64,000 bases of DNA from an uncultured Pelagibacteraceae bacterium (GCA_902599335.1 CACKFA010000006.1:1-64000); one strand, 5' to 3'. Positions 27,487-36,342 are shown, counted from the first letter of the stretch. A program made the numbers and translations. The notes: generated from the sequence alone by a model not told the origin.

Positions 27487-27524
27487 AACTATACCCAGAA
27501 CTATACCAGATTGAGATAAATCAA
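27487..27524 (+). repeat. Right copy of the 38-bp imperfect direct repeat
   Basis: AACTATACCCAGAACTATAC... matches 25872-25909 at 34 of 38 positions. It falls 23 bases after the DHDPS-family stop and 13 bases before the start of the intact 75-aa gene. See the left copy. Confidence 0.8.
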
Positions 27525-27537
27525 GGTTTGAAGTAGT

Positions 27538-27765
27538 ATGAATAAAGAAAACGCAAGTAAACTGTGGAAAATGATACAGGAAGCTGGTGATTATTTGGTG
27601 GGGCAATTACCTGACCACCCAAATCACCCAAAAGGAAGAAACCCCTATGCTCATGTTGCTATATGTGTAAAAAGTAAATTCAGTGCAAGCTACAAAGATA
27701 TTCCTGATGAAAAATATAATGATGTTATTAAGTACATTGAATTTTTAAAACAAAATCCAAGTTAA
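27538..27765 (+). CDS. Small hypothetical protein (intact copy)
   Basis: 75 aa, MNKENASKLWKMIQEAGDYL, then a Pro/His-rich centre (QLPDHPNHPKGRNPYAHV) and a helical C-terminus. No signal peptide or membrane segment. The His/Pro cluster could bind metal but nothing proves it. A truncated second copy lies at 25696. I do not know the family. It converges end to end with the amidinotransferase gene. Confidence 0.68.
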   Translation: MNKENASKLWKMIQEAGDYLVGQLPDHPNHPKGRNPYAHVAICVKSKFSASYKDIPDEKYNDVIKYIEFLKQNPS

Positions 27766-28881
27766 TTATTGTTTTGGAAAATAATCTTTGAGCTCACCTT
27801 CTCGGTAAACATCAGCTGTACAACAATGAAGGCCTCCTCCAAAAGCATATGCATCTCTAAGTTCAACTGGTATAACTTCCATTCCTAATTTGTCCAACTG
27901 TTCAGCTTGATAAGTTTCGCTTTTTTCCACACATACAGTCTTAGGATCTAATACTAAAACATTCATTGATAGCCATGTTGATGAATAACATAATGGTGGT
28001 GGTTCGTTATGCGCTGGTTGTGCGCTGTCCACTATTTCCCAACCATTATCCTCAAATAATTTTCTTTGTTCTTTAGGAAGTCTTCTTTGTGGGTTATTAA
28101 TAATTAAACCCTCCTTTATTGGTGTAAAAGTTGCATCAATATGAATTGGATAAGGATCACCTGGGAAGTTGACTGCATGAACTCTGTGATCTTTATAATG
28201 TCTTTTAAGCCAATCTATTCCTTTTAAATTTGTTGTAAATCCATGCTGAACAACTAAATCTTTACCAAATCTCAATACATCTGCAGCATCAAACAATGGC
28301 TCTTCTTCAGTAGTTACGAAATATTTTTTTTCTGTCCACTCTAATCTTTTTTGAACACCAATTTTATCTGATAAATAGTCTTTTCTGTAATCTGCATCAG
28401 TTAGTCTTGGTTTTGGAGCAGACTCGTGTCTCATATTAGGATCTTGATTATAATAATCTTTTAAAAGTGGTCGGTAACATAAGTATTCAAACCAACGACA
28501 ACGATAACTCATTGTTGCTTCTAAAATTTCGTTTCCTACTGTCAACAAAACATCTCTTGGAGGCATGCAGCCAAACATTGTTTCAGCCTCCCAATCAGGA
28601 GTGGATGTTTTTTGATTAAAATCTATTGGTATTGGTCGATCAACTTTTATACCTCTTTTTTCAAGTATGTTTGAAAAGTTATCTAATAATTCATTTGCTT
28701 TATCGACAGTATCTTTGGTTCTTGGTCCAAACTGACCTCGCATATCACTGTCTTCTGGAACTTTTGCATCTAATGCTGGCTCTGGTGCTGGTATACAAGT
28801 GCCATCCGCTCTTCCAACAATCACATGTTTTAACGGATCCCATTCATTCCAACTATTAACAATAGTTTTGTTCTTGCTCAT
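27766..28881 (-). CDS. Glycine amidinotransferase-like protein (amidinotransferase family)
   Basis: 371 aa, very similar along its length to L-arginine:glycine amidinotransferase (AGAT/GATM), which makes guanidinoacetate and ornithine. Catalytic residues line up: Asp in LFDAADVLR (198/201), H247 in PIHIDATF and Cys353 in GGGLHCCTADV. WLSMNVLVLD is also an AGAT block. StrB-type and other amidinotransferases share this fold, so the acceptor is not certain. The creatinase gene lies five bases upstream on the same strand, which strengthens a role in guanidino-compound metabolism. Confidence 0.85.
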   Translation of the reverse strand: MSKNKTIVNSWNEWDPLKHVIVGRADGTCIPAPEPALDAKVPEDSDMRGQFGPRTKDTVDKANELLDNFSNILEKRGIKVDRPIPIDFNQKTSTPDWEAETMFGCMPPRDVLLTVGNEILEATMSYRCRWFEYLCYRPLLKDYYNQDPNMRHESAPKPRLTDADYRKDYLSDKIGVQKRLEWTEKKYFVTTEEEPLFDAADVLRFGKDLVVQHGFTTNLKGIDWLKRHYKDHRVHAVNFPGDPYPIHIDATFTPIKEGLIINNPQRRLPKEQRKLFEDNGWEIVDSAQPAHNEPPPLCYSSTWLSMNVLVLDPKTVCVEKSETYQAEQLDKLGMEVIPVELRDAYAFGGGLHCCTADVYREGELKDYFPKQ

Positions 28882-28886
28882 AAAGA

Positions 28887-30104
28887 TTAGTTTTTTATAA
28901 TATTATGCTCAGGACCAAAAGGAAATTTTGTAATATTTTCTACTCCATCTTTACCAATCACCAAAATATCGTGTTCTCTATATCCACCTGCACCAGGATT
29001 ACTCTCTGGTATCATTATCATTGGTTCCATAGAAACCACCATATTTTCCTCAAGAATAGTATCAATGTCTTCTCTTAATTCTAAACCTGCTTCTCTACCA
29101 TAAAAATGAGAAAGCATACCAAATGAATGTCCGTAACCAAAAGTTCTATACTGAAGGTAACCAAGTTCAGCAAACAATTCATTTAACTCATGACAAATAT
29201 CTGAACATTTAACACCTGGTTTAATCAATTCTAATCCTCGCTTATGCACTTTTACGTTTGCTTCCCATGCTTTAAGTGAGGCATCATTAGCATGATCTAA
29301 AAATAAAGTTCGCTCTAGCGCAGTGTAGTATCCTGAGATCATTGGAAAAGTGTTTAAAGATAAAATATCTCCTTTAACTAATTTTCTATTAGTCTTTGGA
29401 TTGTGAGCTCCATCTGTATTGATACCAGATTGAAACCATACCCAAGTGTCCATGTACTCAGCCCCTGGATAACTTTTAACAATCTCTCTTTCCATTCTAT
29501 CTCTTGCTGCAATTGCTACTTCGATCTCTGTATTATCTTCTCTAATATTTTTAACTACTTCTTCACCACCAATGTCTGCAATTCTTGCTCCATTTTTGAT
29601 AATCTCAATTTCTTCATTCGATTTAATCATTCTAAGTTTCATTAGATCTTTTGAAACATCACTAAAAACAGAGAAAGTAAAAATAGACCCTATTTTTTCT
29701 CGCATATCTAACGTGACATGATCATTTTCTATTCCAATATTTTTTGGAGGATCATCCCTTCCAATAATTGAGACAATAGCTCTTAAGAAATTATCTCTTT
29801 TCCAATCAGTATAAATAACGTTATCACAATGAGATCTACGCCATGGTTGACTTGCATCAATGTTGGCTGAAATTGTTGAGATTTTATTTTGAGTGATCAC
29901 ACATCCGTAAGGTCTACCAAAAGAGCAATAAATAAATCCGGTGTAATATGCAACGTTATGCATAGATGTTAAGATAACCATATCAAGACCATTTTGGTCC
30001 ATCACTGATCTAAGTTTACTTACTCGATTGTTATATTCTTTATCTGTAAAAGGTAATTTTACTTTTTCACCGTTTTTAAGCTCAAAAAAATCTGGTCGTT
30101 CCAT
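28887..30104 (-). CDS. Creatinase (creatine amidinohydrolase), M24 family
   Basis: Hydrolyses creatine to sarcosine and urea. The 405-aa protein follows Pseudomonas creatinase from end to end, from NGEKVKLPFT to FPFGPEHNIIKN. Substrate residues known from that enzyme are present: F62 and R64 (SFGRPYG), H234 (GINTDGAHNP), Y260 and E264 (GYYTALERT), R337 (FYGREAG) and E360 (VVSMEPMIM), with a constant offset of two after R64. M24 peptidase metal ligands are absent, as in true creatinases. A closely related guanidino acid is the main alternative substrate. It is the middle gene of a DMT permease-creatinase-amidinotransferase run. Confidence 0.9.
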   Translation of the reverse strand: MERPDFFELKNGEKVKLPFTDKEYNNRVSKLRSVMDQNGLDMVILTSMHNVAYYTGFIYCSFGRPYGCVITQNKISTISANIDASQPWRRSHCDNVIYTDWKRDNFLRAIVSIIGRDDPPKNIGIENDHVTLDMREKIGSIFTFSVFSDVSKDLMKLRMIKSNEEIEIIKNGARIADIGGEEVVKNIREDNTEIEVAIAARDRMEREIVKSYPGAEYMDTWVWFQSGINTDGAHNPKTNRKLVKGDILSLNTFPMISGYYTALERTLFLDHANDASLKAWEANVKVHKRGLELIKPGVKCSDICHELNELFAELGYLQYRTFGYGHSFGMLSHFYGREAGLELREDIDTILEENMVVSMEPMIMIPESNPGAGGYREHDILVIGKDGVENITKFPFGPEHNIIKN

Positions 30105-30105
30105 A

Positions 30106-31011
30106 TTAATTTAATGCTATATATCTTTTGTTCCATCTCATTATCAAACTGTAATAAAATATAGATACAAAAAGAAAAAAACCGCCGATTATTGTATTTG
30201 TGGATGGTACTTCATTAATACCAAATAATGGCAACCAAACCCAAAAAATTCCACCTACAACTTCAGTTAAAGATAATAAAGTCAATTCTGCTGCTGGTAT
30301 CGCTTTAGATCCAATTGAATATAAAATTAAACCAAAACAAACTAGTGTCCCGTGCAAAGAAAATAAAGCTCCATTATAGCTTGATGAAAAGAAAACTAAG
30401 TTGTTTGATAAAATCATAATTGTTGCAAACACAAAACAAAAGAAACCTGCAAAAGCTACTGTTGTGAATTTTGGTGTTTCTTTTCTCCATCTTAAAGTTA
30501 CAGAAAAAACTGAGAAACCAATTGAGGCAGTTAAACCAAACACGAAACCAATTAATGATTTTTCACCAGTGTTTCCAAGTGCCATAATAATGATACCAGC
30601 TGTTGCAATTATTATTGATATCCACACATTAAGAGAAATTTTTTCTCTTAAAAATAAAAATGCCAATAATGCTGTAAAAAAAGGCATGGCTGCTAAACAA
30701 AGCAAAGTAACTGCAGCACTAGTATTTGTAATTGAATAAATAAATGAAATCATAGCGATCCCCAATCCAGATCCACCGATGACTCCAGATAAACCTATTT
30801 TATAATAGTTTTTGTAAAAATTTTTTCCTTCCTCAAAAAATAAATAAAGATTTAATAGAATAAAAATCGTTAAACCTCTGCCAAAAATGTACTGCCAAGG
30901 TACCAATTGAGGATTATCCATGTATCGAACTACTAATGGGCCAAACGACCATAATAGACCAGCAAAAAGTACAACGGGAATGGCTATTCTTGGATTTCTC
31001 AACTCTAACAT
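30106..31011 (-). CDS. DMT superfamily (EamA) permease, first gene of the creatinase operon
   Basis: About 301 aa with ten membrane helices in two EamA repeats. The ORF track begins at TTG 31050, but the ATG at 31011 gives MLELRNPRIAIPVV, close to the first helix, and is preferred; neither has a strong ribosome binding site. It is one base from creatinase, so the likely cargo is a substrate or product of that route (creatine, guanidinoacetate or sarcosine); this is inference from position only. Confidence 0.82.
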   Translation of the reverse strand: MLELRNPRIAIPVVLFAGLLWSFGPLVVRYMDNPQLVPWQYIFGRGLTIFILLNLYLFFEEGKNFYKNYYKIGLSGVIGGSGLGIAMISFIYSITNTSAAVTLLCLAAMPFFTALLAFLFLREKISLNVWISIIIATAGIIIMALGNTGEKSLIGFVFGLTASIGFSVFSVTLRWRKETPKFTTVAFAGFFCFVFATIMILSNNLVFFSSSYNGALFSLHGTLVCFGLILYSIGSKAIPAAELTLLSLTEVVGGIFWVWLPLFGINEVPSTNTIIGGFFLFVSIFYYSLIMRWNKRYIALN

Positions 31012-31060
31012 ATTCAGAAATCTAATTGTAAATAGAATTTTCCACAACAAAAATACGTTT

Positions 31061-32305
31061 CTAAACTAAGTTTTGATTTGAAAGATTGGGGAAAAAACAA
31101 TCAACGATATCTCCTTTTTTAAATTTTGATTTACCTGCTGGTAACAAAACCCAAATATTTGATTTTACAAACGATTTAATTCTAAAAGACTCTTGACCTT
31201 TTAAAATTTCAACATTTATTTTTCCATTTTTAGTTGTGCTTAGTTGGCTCTTTACAAATCTTGTGAAATTTTTTTTTTTATCAAAACCGTTCATCAAAAT
31301 AGCTTTAATAGATTTTTCTTCAGATAAACCTAAAGCATTTAAAATATATGGAATTACAAAAAATCTAAAACATGCGGCTGAAGAGATTGGATTTCCAGGG
31401 AGCCCAAATATTGCCTTTTCTTTTCCTTTAATTTTCGCAAACATTATTGGTTTACCAGGCCTTATTGCAGCACTTTTAAAGTAGCTTGATAACTTAAATT
31501 TTTTAACAACATCAGGTATAAAATCAAACTTACCAGCAGATACTGCGCCTGAAGTAATAATAATATCATCTTTAGATTTAATTAATTTATTTATTTTTTG
31601 TTTAAAAATATTTTGATGATTATCTCTCAGTATGCTTCCATTTTTAAAATTAAACAAAAAATTTTGATTTAGGTTTTTAATATAGTGTGTGTTTGAATTT
31701 CTTACCATCCAATTTGGAATATTGTCTTTATTTGATATTTCGTTTCCAGTTGAAAAAAATAATATATTAATTCTTTTTTTTACTTTAATTTGTTTAATAC
31801 CTAAACTTTTAAAGGCTAAAATATGGTTTGGTTGAACAATTGTATTTTTTTTTATTACAACCTCCCCTTTTTTATAATCTGAACCTGCAAACCTAACGTG
31901 ATCAAATTTTTTTATTTTTTGGTCAATTAAAATATATTTTTTATTTGGCGCAAAAATTATTTGTTCTATAGGAATAATTGTATCAAAACCCTTTGGTATA
32001 ATTCCTCCGGTCATTATTTCGGCAGTATCAAATTTTGTTATCTTTTTTTTAAATGGTTTCATTCCTGCTGAAATTGAGCCAATAATTTTAAATTTTTTTG
32101 GGAATTTTTTTTTTATTCCATTAGTATCTTTTGAATTAATTGCATAACCATCAAATGCAGCATTATTCCCTGCTGGATAATTTATATTAGAATAAATATT
32201 AGTAGAAACTACTCTATTAAGAGAATTTATACTCTTTATAATTTCCTCTTTAATTTTAATTTTTGCTTTTTTTAAAATTGTCTTGGATTTTTCGTAACTA
32301 ATCAT
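31061..32305 (-). CDS. moeA: Molybdopterin molybdenumtransferase MoeA
   Basis: Inserts molybdenum into adenylylated molybdopterin. 414 aa with the family blocks GYAINSKDT, GGIIPKGFDTIIPIE, FFSTGNEI, ITSGAVSAGKFDF and GLPGNPISSAACF. It overlaps mobA by eight bases and is likely in the same operon. Its product would be needed by the formate dehydrogenase encoded a few kilobases away on the other strand. Confidence 0.93.
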   Translation of the reverse strand: MISYEKSKTILKKAKIKIKEEIIKSINSLNRVVSTNIYSNINYPAGNNAAFDGYAINSKDTNGIKKKFPKKFKIIGSISAGMKPFKKKITKFDTAEIMTGGIIPKGFDTIIPIEQIIFAPNKKYILIDQKIKKFDHVRFAGSDYKKGEVVIKKNTIVQPNHILAFKSLGIKQIKVKKRINILFFSTGNEISNKDNIPNWMVRNSNTHYIKNLNQNFLFNFKNGSILRDNHQNIFKQKINKLIKSKDDIIITSGAVSAGKFDFIPDVVKKFKLSSYFKSAAIRPGKPIMFAKIKGKEKAIFGLPGNPISSAACFRFFVIPYILNALGLSEEKSIKAILMNGFDKKKNFTRFVKSQLSTTKNGKINVEILKGQESFRIKSFVKSNIWVLLPAGKSKFKKGDIVDCFFPNLSNQNLV

Positions 32306-32906
32306 TTTTGAGTATTTCTTCGGCTTTTTTTAAATCTTCTTTTGTATTTATATTAAAGAAAGGATCGTTGTTTGAAAACTCCATATTAATTATTTTTACC
32401 CCAGTATTATTAGCCCACAACTCTACTTTTCTTTCTCCATTCTTTAAATCCTTCTCTAACTTATCTAGTATATTAATCGACCATAAGCCAAATATATTAT
32501 GTCGTGTGTTGTTTGACTTAATAAAAAATAAATCGCTTTCATTAAAATTAATATATTGAATAAAATCTTTAAGTATTTGTCTCTTAAAAAAAGGTGTATC
32601 AACAGGGAAAGTTGCTATCCATTTGTAGTCTTTTTGATTTTCTTTTATCCATTTCATAGCTGATAAAACTCCACCTAACGGACCATGACCTTTTTCAAAA
32701 TCTTCAATTATTGAAATTTTTTCTGAATTATGAAAATTAATTTTATTATTTGATACTATTAAGAGTTCCTTGAATTCATCAATAATTTCGGTCAACATAT
32801 GATCAATTAATAATTTACCGGCTAACTTTACCTGGGATTTATCTTCCCCAAACCTTTGTGACTTACCGCCTGCTAGCACAGTGCCTAAAATATTGTTATG
32901 ATCCAT
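32298..32906 (-). CDS. mobA: Molybdenum cofactor guanylyltransferase MobA
   Basis: Adds GMP to molybdopterin to form the bis-MGD cofactor used by DMSO-reductase family enzymes. 202 aa with the nucleotidyltransferase signature VLAGGKSQRFGEDKS, GPLGGVLSAM and FPVDTPFF. Needed for the FdsA-type formate dehydrogenase here. It is divergent from the IscU/NifU-like gene at 32949 with a 42-base gap. Confidence 0.93.
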   Translation of the reverse strand: MDHNNILGTVLAGGKSQRFGEDKSQVKLAGKLLIDHMLTEIIDEFKELLIVSNNKINFHNSEKISIIEDFEKGHGPLGGVLSAMKWIKENQKDYKWIATFPVDTPFFKRQILKDFIQYINFNESDLFFIKSNNTRHNIFGLWSINILDKLEKDLKNGERKVELWANNTGVKIINMEFSNNDPFFNINTKEDLKKAEEILKND

Positions 32907-32948
32907 CTATAAAATATAAAACATTCAAACTTGAATTAAAGAAATTAA

Positions 32949-33347
32949 ATGGATTTAAGAATTTTAGAAATAGCAGCCCATACTGAAAACAATAAAGTTG
33001 TTGAAAACTATACTCATAAATCAAAACACAAAAATCCATTATGTGGTGATGAAATGGAAATAAGCTTAATTGTCAAAGAAGATGTTGTTAAGGATATGGG
33101 TTATCAGTGTAAATCGTGTGTTTATTGTCAGGCATCAGTCAGTCTATTATCCAGAAAAATTAAGGAAAAAAAAGTTGACGATATAAAAAGATTTATAAAA
33201 GTTGGTGAGCAACTTTTTGAGGATGCAAAAGTAAGTATGGAAAAACATTGGAAAGATTTTAAAGAAATTTTAGATAAAAAAAATCTTTCAAGAAAAGAAT
33301 GTTTGCTTTTACCATTAAGAACTATTGCCAAAGCATTAAAAATATAA
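32949..33347 (+). CDS. IscU/NifU N-terminal-like iron-sulfur scaffold protein
   Basis: 132 aa. The three cluster ligands of the IscU/SufU fold are in place: C32 with D34 (NPLCGDEM), C57 (QCKSCVYCQAS) and C118 (SRKECLLLPLRTI). Two extra Cys at 54 and 60 make an unusual CxxCxxC. It starts a plus-strand run ending with formate dehydrogenase, which needs many Fe-S clusters, so a dedicated scaffold is a fair inference. Confidence 0.78.
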   Translation: MDLRILEIAAHTENNKVVENYTHKSKHKNPLCGDEMEISLIVKEDVVKDMGYQCKSCVYCQASVSLLSRKIKEKKVDDIKRFIKVGEQLFEDAKVSMEKHWKDFKEILDKKNLSRKECLLLPLRTIAKALKI

Positions 33348-33824
33348 ATGATCAAAATTACAAAACCATTATTACAAAAAGCATTAATTGCAGGTTTTTT
33401 TTCAGCATTTACAATTGGTGTACTAACAGTCCTTACTTATAAAAGTACACTGGGATATTTTATTGCAGCCTCATTCGGTTCCTCAATGGTTTTACTATTT
33501 GGTTTCCCTGAAAGTCCATTTGCACAACCAAAGAATGTTTTCTTTGGACATTTAGTAACAGCTTTAGTAGGAGTAATTTTTGTAAACTATATTCCGCTTC
33601 CTATCTATATCAGTATTGCAATCGCTACTGGAGCTGGAGTTTTTTTAATGATTTTATTTAATATTGTTCACCCACCTGCTGGTGGAAACCCAATTATAGT
33701 TATTATTGGAAGTGCCTCTTATGATTATTTAATTAATCCAATAATTTTTGGTTGTACAATTATATTGTTATTAGCAATTATAATTAACAAATATTTATTA
33801 AAAAAAAACTATCCATTAAAATAA
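33348..33824 (+). CDS. HPP family integral membrane protein
   Basis: 158 aa with about four membrane helices and the diagnostic NIVHPPAGGNPIIVI block. It lacks the C-terminal CBS domains some members carry. HPP proteins in cyanobacteria and chloroplasts have been linked to nitrite transport. The gene abuts the Fe-S scaffold gene and is four bases from fdhD, so formate movement across the membrane is a reasonable guess here. Confidence 0.82.
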   Translation: MIKITKPLLQKALIAGFFSAFTIGVLTVLTYKSTLGYFIAASFGSSMVLLFGFPESPFAQPKNVFFGHLVTALVGVIFVNYIPLPIYISIAIATGAGVFLMILFNIVHPPAGGNPIIVIIGSASYDYLINPIIFGCTIILLLAIIINKYLLKKNYPLK

Positions 33825-33828
33825 TTTA

Positions 33829-34668
33829 ATGAATTCTAAATACAAAGTTTTTAAATATTCATCTAATAAGTTTGAGAATATAGATGATTTAATTTCAATT
33901 GAAGAACCATTGGAGATTTCATTAAAATATAATGAGTCTAGTAAATGGATAAATCAAAGTTTATCTATAACAATGAGAACTCCAGGTGATGATGAGGATC
34001 TTGTAAGAGGATTTTTATATAATGAACAAATTATAAAAAATATTGATGATATTGATTCAATAGAAAGTTATGGAGATAAAGTTGGTCAATATAATATTCA
34101 AAATAAAATATTAGCAACTTTAAATAATTCTGAAAATGTGAATATTTCAAAAATAAAAAGAGATTTTTTAATTAATTCATCGTGTGGTGTATGTGGAAAA
34201 TCTTCACTTGATGCTCTAGAAATAATAAAAAAAAATAAAACAAATCCATTAGAACCCAAAATCAAAAAAGAGGTAATTGTTAAATCGCCAGACACATTGA
34301 GGGAAGGCCAATCAGAATTTAGTAAAACAGGTGGAATTCATGCTAGTGGTCTTTTTAATAGTAATGGAGAATTGGTTGCTGTCAGAGAGGATGTAGGAAG
34401 ACATAATGCTCTAGATAAACTTATTGGCTGTGCATTAAAGAGCAACCAAATTGATCCTAAAAACCAATTTATAACATGCTCAGGCAGACTAAATTTTGAA
34501 TTGGTTCAAAAGGTTTTGATGACAGATATAGGTATTATGATAGGCGTTGGTGCGCCAACTAGTCTTGCTATCGATTTAGCGAATAAATTTGACATTACCC
34601 TTGTTGGTTTCGTAAAGAGGGACAGTTTTAATATTTACACAAATAACAAAAAAGTTATTGTGGACTAA
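33829..34668 (+). CDS. fdhD: Formate dehydrogenase accessory sulfurtransferase FdhD
   Basis: Transfers sulfur from a cysteine desulfurase to the bis-MGD cofactor, required for formate dehydrogenase activity. 279 aa with the Cys motif SSCGVCGK (two catalytic Cys), TGGIHASGLF and REDVGRHNALDKLIG. It lies immediately before the catalytic subunits. Confidence 0.93.
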   Translation: MNSKYKVFKYSSNKFENIDDLISIEEPLEISLKYNESSKWINQSLSITMRTPGDDEDLVRGFLYNEQIIKNIDDIDSIESYGDKVGQYNIQNKILATLNNSENVNISKIKRDFLINSSCGVCGKSSLDALEIIKKNKTNPLEPKIKKEVIVKSPDTLREGQSEFSKTGGIHASGLFNSNGELVAVREDVGRHNALDKLIGCALKSNQIDPKNQFITCSGRLNFELVQKVLMTDIGIMIGVGAPTSLAIDLANKFDITLVGFVKRDSFNIYTNNKKVIVD

Positions 34669-34686
34669 ATTAATAAAAGGGTATTT

Positions 34687-36342
34687 GTGTCAAAAAATAT
34701 AAGTAATTTATCAGGCAGAATAGGCTTAAAAGATAACCTATTTAAGCAAATCTCAGAAAATACCTTAAGCGATAGTCCAAAAAATATTAAAGAAATTGCC
34801 AAAAAACACAACCTAGGTGTTTCAACTCTCCATGGTGCAGAATCCTTTTATGAATTTTTAAGACCTTCTCATAGAGAAAAAAAAGCGTTCGTTTGTAACG
34901 GTAGTGCATGCATGTGTGCAGGTACTCAAGACAAATTAAAAGATAAACTTAAGGAAAAACTAGGTGATGACAAAGTTGGAGAAATGTTCTGCTTAGGTCA
35001 TTGTTATGAAAACCATGCATTTCACTATGATGGAGAAAATTATGCTGGTAAAGATATAGAAAAAATTGATCAGATTTTAAAAGGTGAGGAAATTAAGCAA
35101 GAAAAATTTTTTTCTAAGAGTTATGCGACAACAAGTTTTTTAATGGATGATAAACTTTCTTCTATAGATCAATTCAAAGATCAATTAAGTAATTTTTTAA
35201 AATCAGATAAAAAAGAAATAATAAAATCGTTATTGGACTCAAATTTAACAGGAAGAGGTGGTGCAGGTTTTCCAACAGGAATGAAATGGGATTTCTGCAG
35301 TAAAGCAAAAGGAGATAAAAAATATGTTATATGTAATGCAGATGAGGGTGACTCTGGTGCTTTCTCAGATAGATATTTATTAGAAGACCAACCTTTAAAA
35401 GTTATTTTTGGAATGGTAATATGTGGTTATGTAATTGGGAGTGATGAGGGTGTTTTATATATAAGGGGAGAATATCCAAAATCAATTGAAGCATTAAATG
35501 GTAGTATAAACGAACTTAAAAACTTAGGATTATTAGGTGAAAATATTTTAGGAACAGATTTTTCATTCGATTTAGGAATTTGTATTGGTCAAGGTGCGTA
35601 TATCTGCGGAGAGGAAACAGCTTTGATTGCATCTATTGAAGGAAGAAGAGCAGAAGTTGATGTTAGACCTCCTTTTCCTGTTACAGAAGGATTATATAAA
35701 AAACCAACTGTTGTTAACAATGTTGAAACTTTAGCAGCTGCAACTGGAATTTTAATAAATGGTTCTGAAAAGTTTTCATCTATAGGAAATAAAAAATCAG
35801 CAGGTACTAAATTAGTTTGTTTGGATAGTTTCTTTAATAACCCAGGTGTTTATGAAATTGATATGGGTACTCCAATGAAAAAAATATTTAATGAAATTGG
35901 TGGAGGGTATAAAGAACCATTAAAAGCTTTTCAAATTGGTGGGCCACTTGGTGGTGTGGTTCCATTAAGTGAAATAGAAAATCTTAATTTAGATTTTCAG
36001 GAGTTTACTGCAAAAGGTTTCATGTTAGGTCATGCTAGTGTGGTGAGTATTCCTAAAGATTTTTCTATGGCTGAATACATTCATCATCTTTTTGAATTTT
36101 CCGCTGAAGAATCATGTGGAAAATGTTTTCCAGGAAGACTTGGATCTTACAGAGGTAAAGAAATGTTTGACCAAGCTAAAAAGAAAACTGCCAAAATACC
36201 TTTGAAATTGCTTGAAGAATTGCTTGTTACAATGAAAAAAGGTTGTTTATGTGCTTTATGTGGAGCTATACCCACGCCTATTCAGAACATTCTAAAGTAC
36301 TTTGGGGATGAAATGAAAAATGATATGGTTAAAGATAATTAA
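34687..36342 (+). CDS. fdsB: NAD-dependent formate dehydrogenase, NuoE-NuoF fused (beta-type) subunit
   Basis: 551 aa, GTG start at 34687. Residues 1 to about 130 form a NuoE-like thioredoxin fold with Cys for a 2Fe-2S cluster (CNGSACMCAG, CLGHCYEN). The rest is NuoF-like: GRGGAGFPTGMKW (NADH site), CNADEGDSGAFSDR and GAYICGEETALI (FMN), and SCGKCFPGR plus CLCALCG for the 4Fe-4S cluster. It passes electrons from formate to NAD+. No separate FdsG gene is present nearby. Its stop overlaps the next ATG by one base. Confidence 0.9.
   Translation: MSKNISNLSGRIGLKDNLFKQISENTLSDSPKNIKEIAKKHNLGVSTLHGAESFYEFLRPSHREKKAFVCNGSACMCAGTQDKLKDKLKEKLGDDKVGEMFCLGHCYENHAFHYDGENYAGKDIEKIDQILKGEEIKQEKFFSKSYATTSFLMDDKLSSIDQFKDQLSNFLKSDKKEIIKSLLDSNLTGRGGAGFPTGMKWDFCSKAKGDKKYVICNADEGDSGAFSDRYLLEDQPLKVIFGMVICGYVIGSDEGVLYIRGEYPKSIEALNGSINELKNLGLLGENILGTDFSFDLGICIGQGAYICGEETALIASIEGRRAEVDVRPPFPVTEGLYKKPTVVNNVETLAAATGILINGSEKFSSIGNKKSAGTKLVCLDSFFNNPGVYEIDMGTPMKKIFNEIGGGYKEPLKAFQIGGPLGGVVPLSEIENLNLDFQEFTAKGFMLGHASVVSIPKDFSMAEYIHHLFEFSAEESCGKCFPGRLGSYRGKEMFDQAKKKTAKIPLKLLEELLVTMKKGCLCALCGAIPTPIQNILKYFGDEMKNDMVKDN

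Noticed and set aside
25872-27524. Insertion sequence or prophage attachment site proven by the direct repeats
   Set aside because: There is no transposase or integrase, no terminal inverted repeats and no tRNA next to the repeats, so only a repeat-flanked cassette is claimed.
28887-30104. Calling the M24 protein an Xaa-Pro peptidase or DddP (DMSP lyase)
   Set aside because: The metal ligands of the peptidases are absent, while creatine-binding residues and whole-length similarity fit creatinase.
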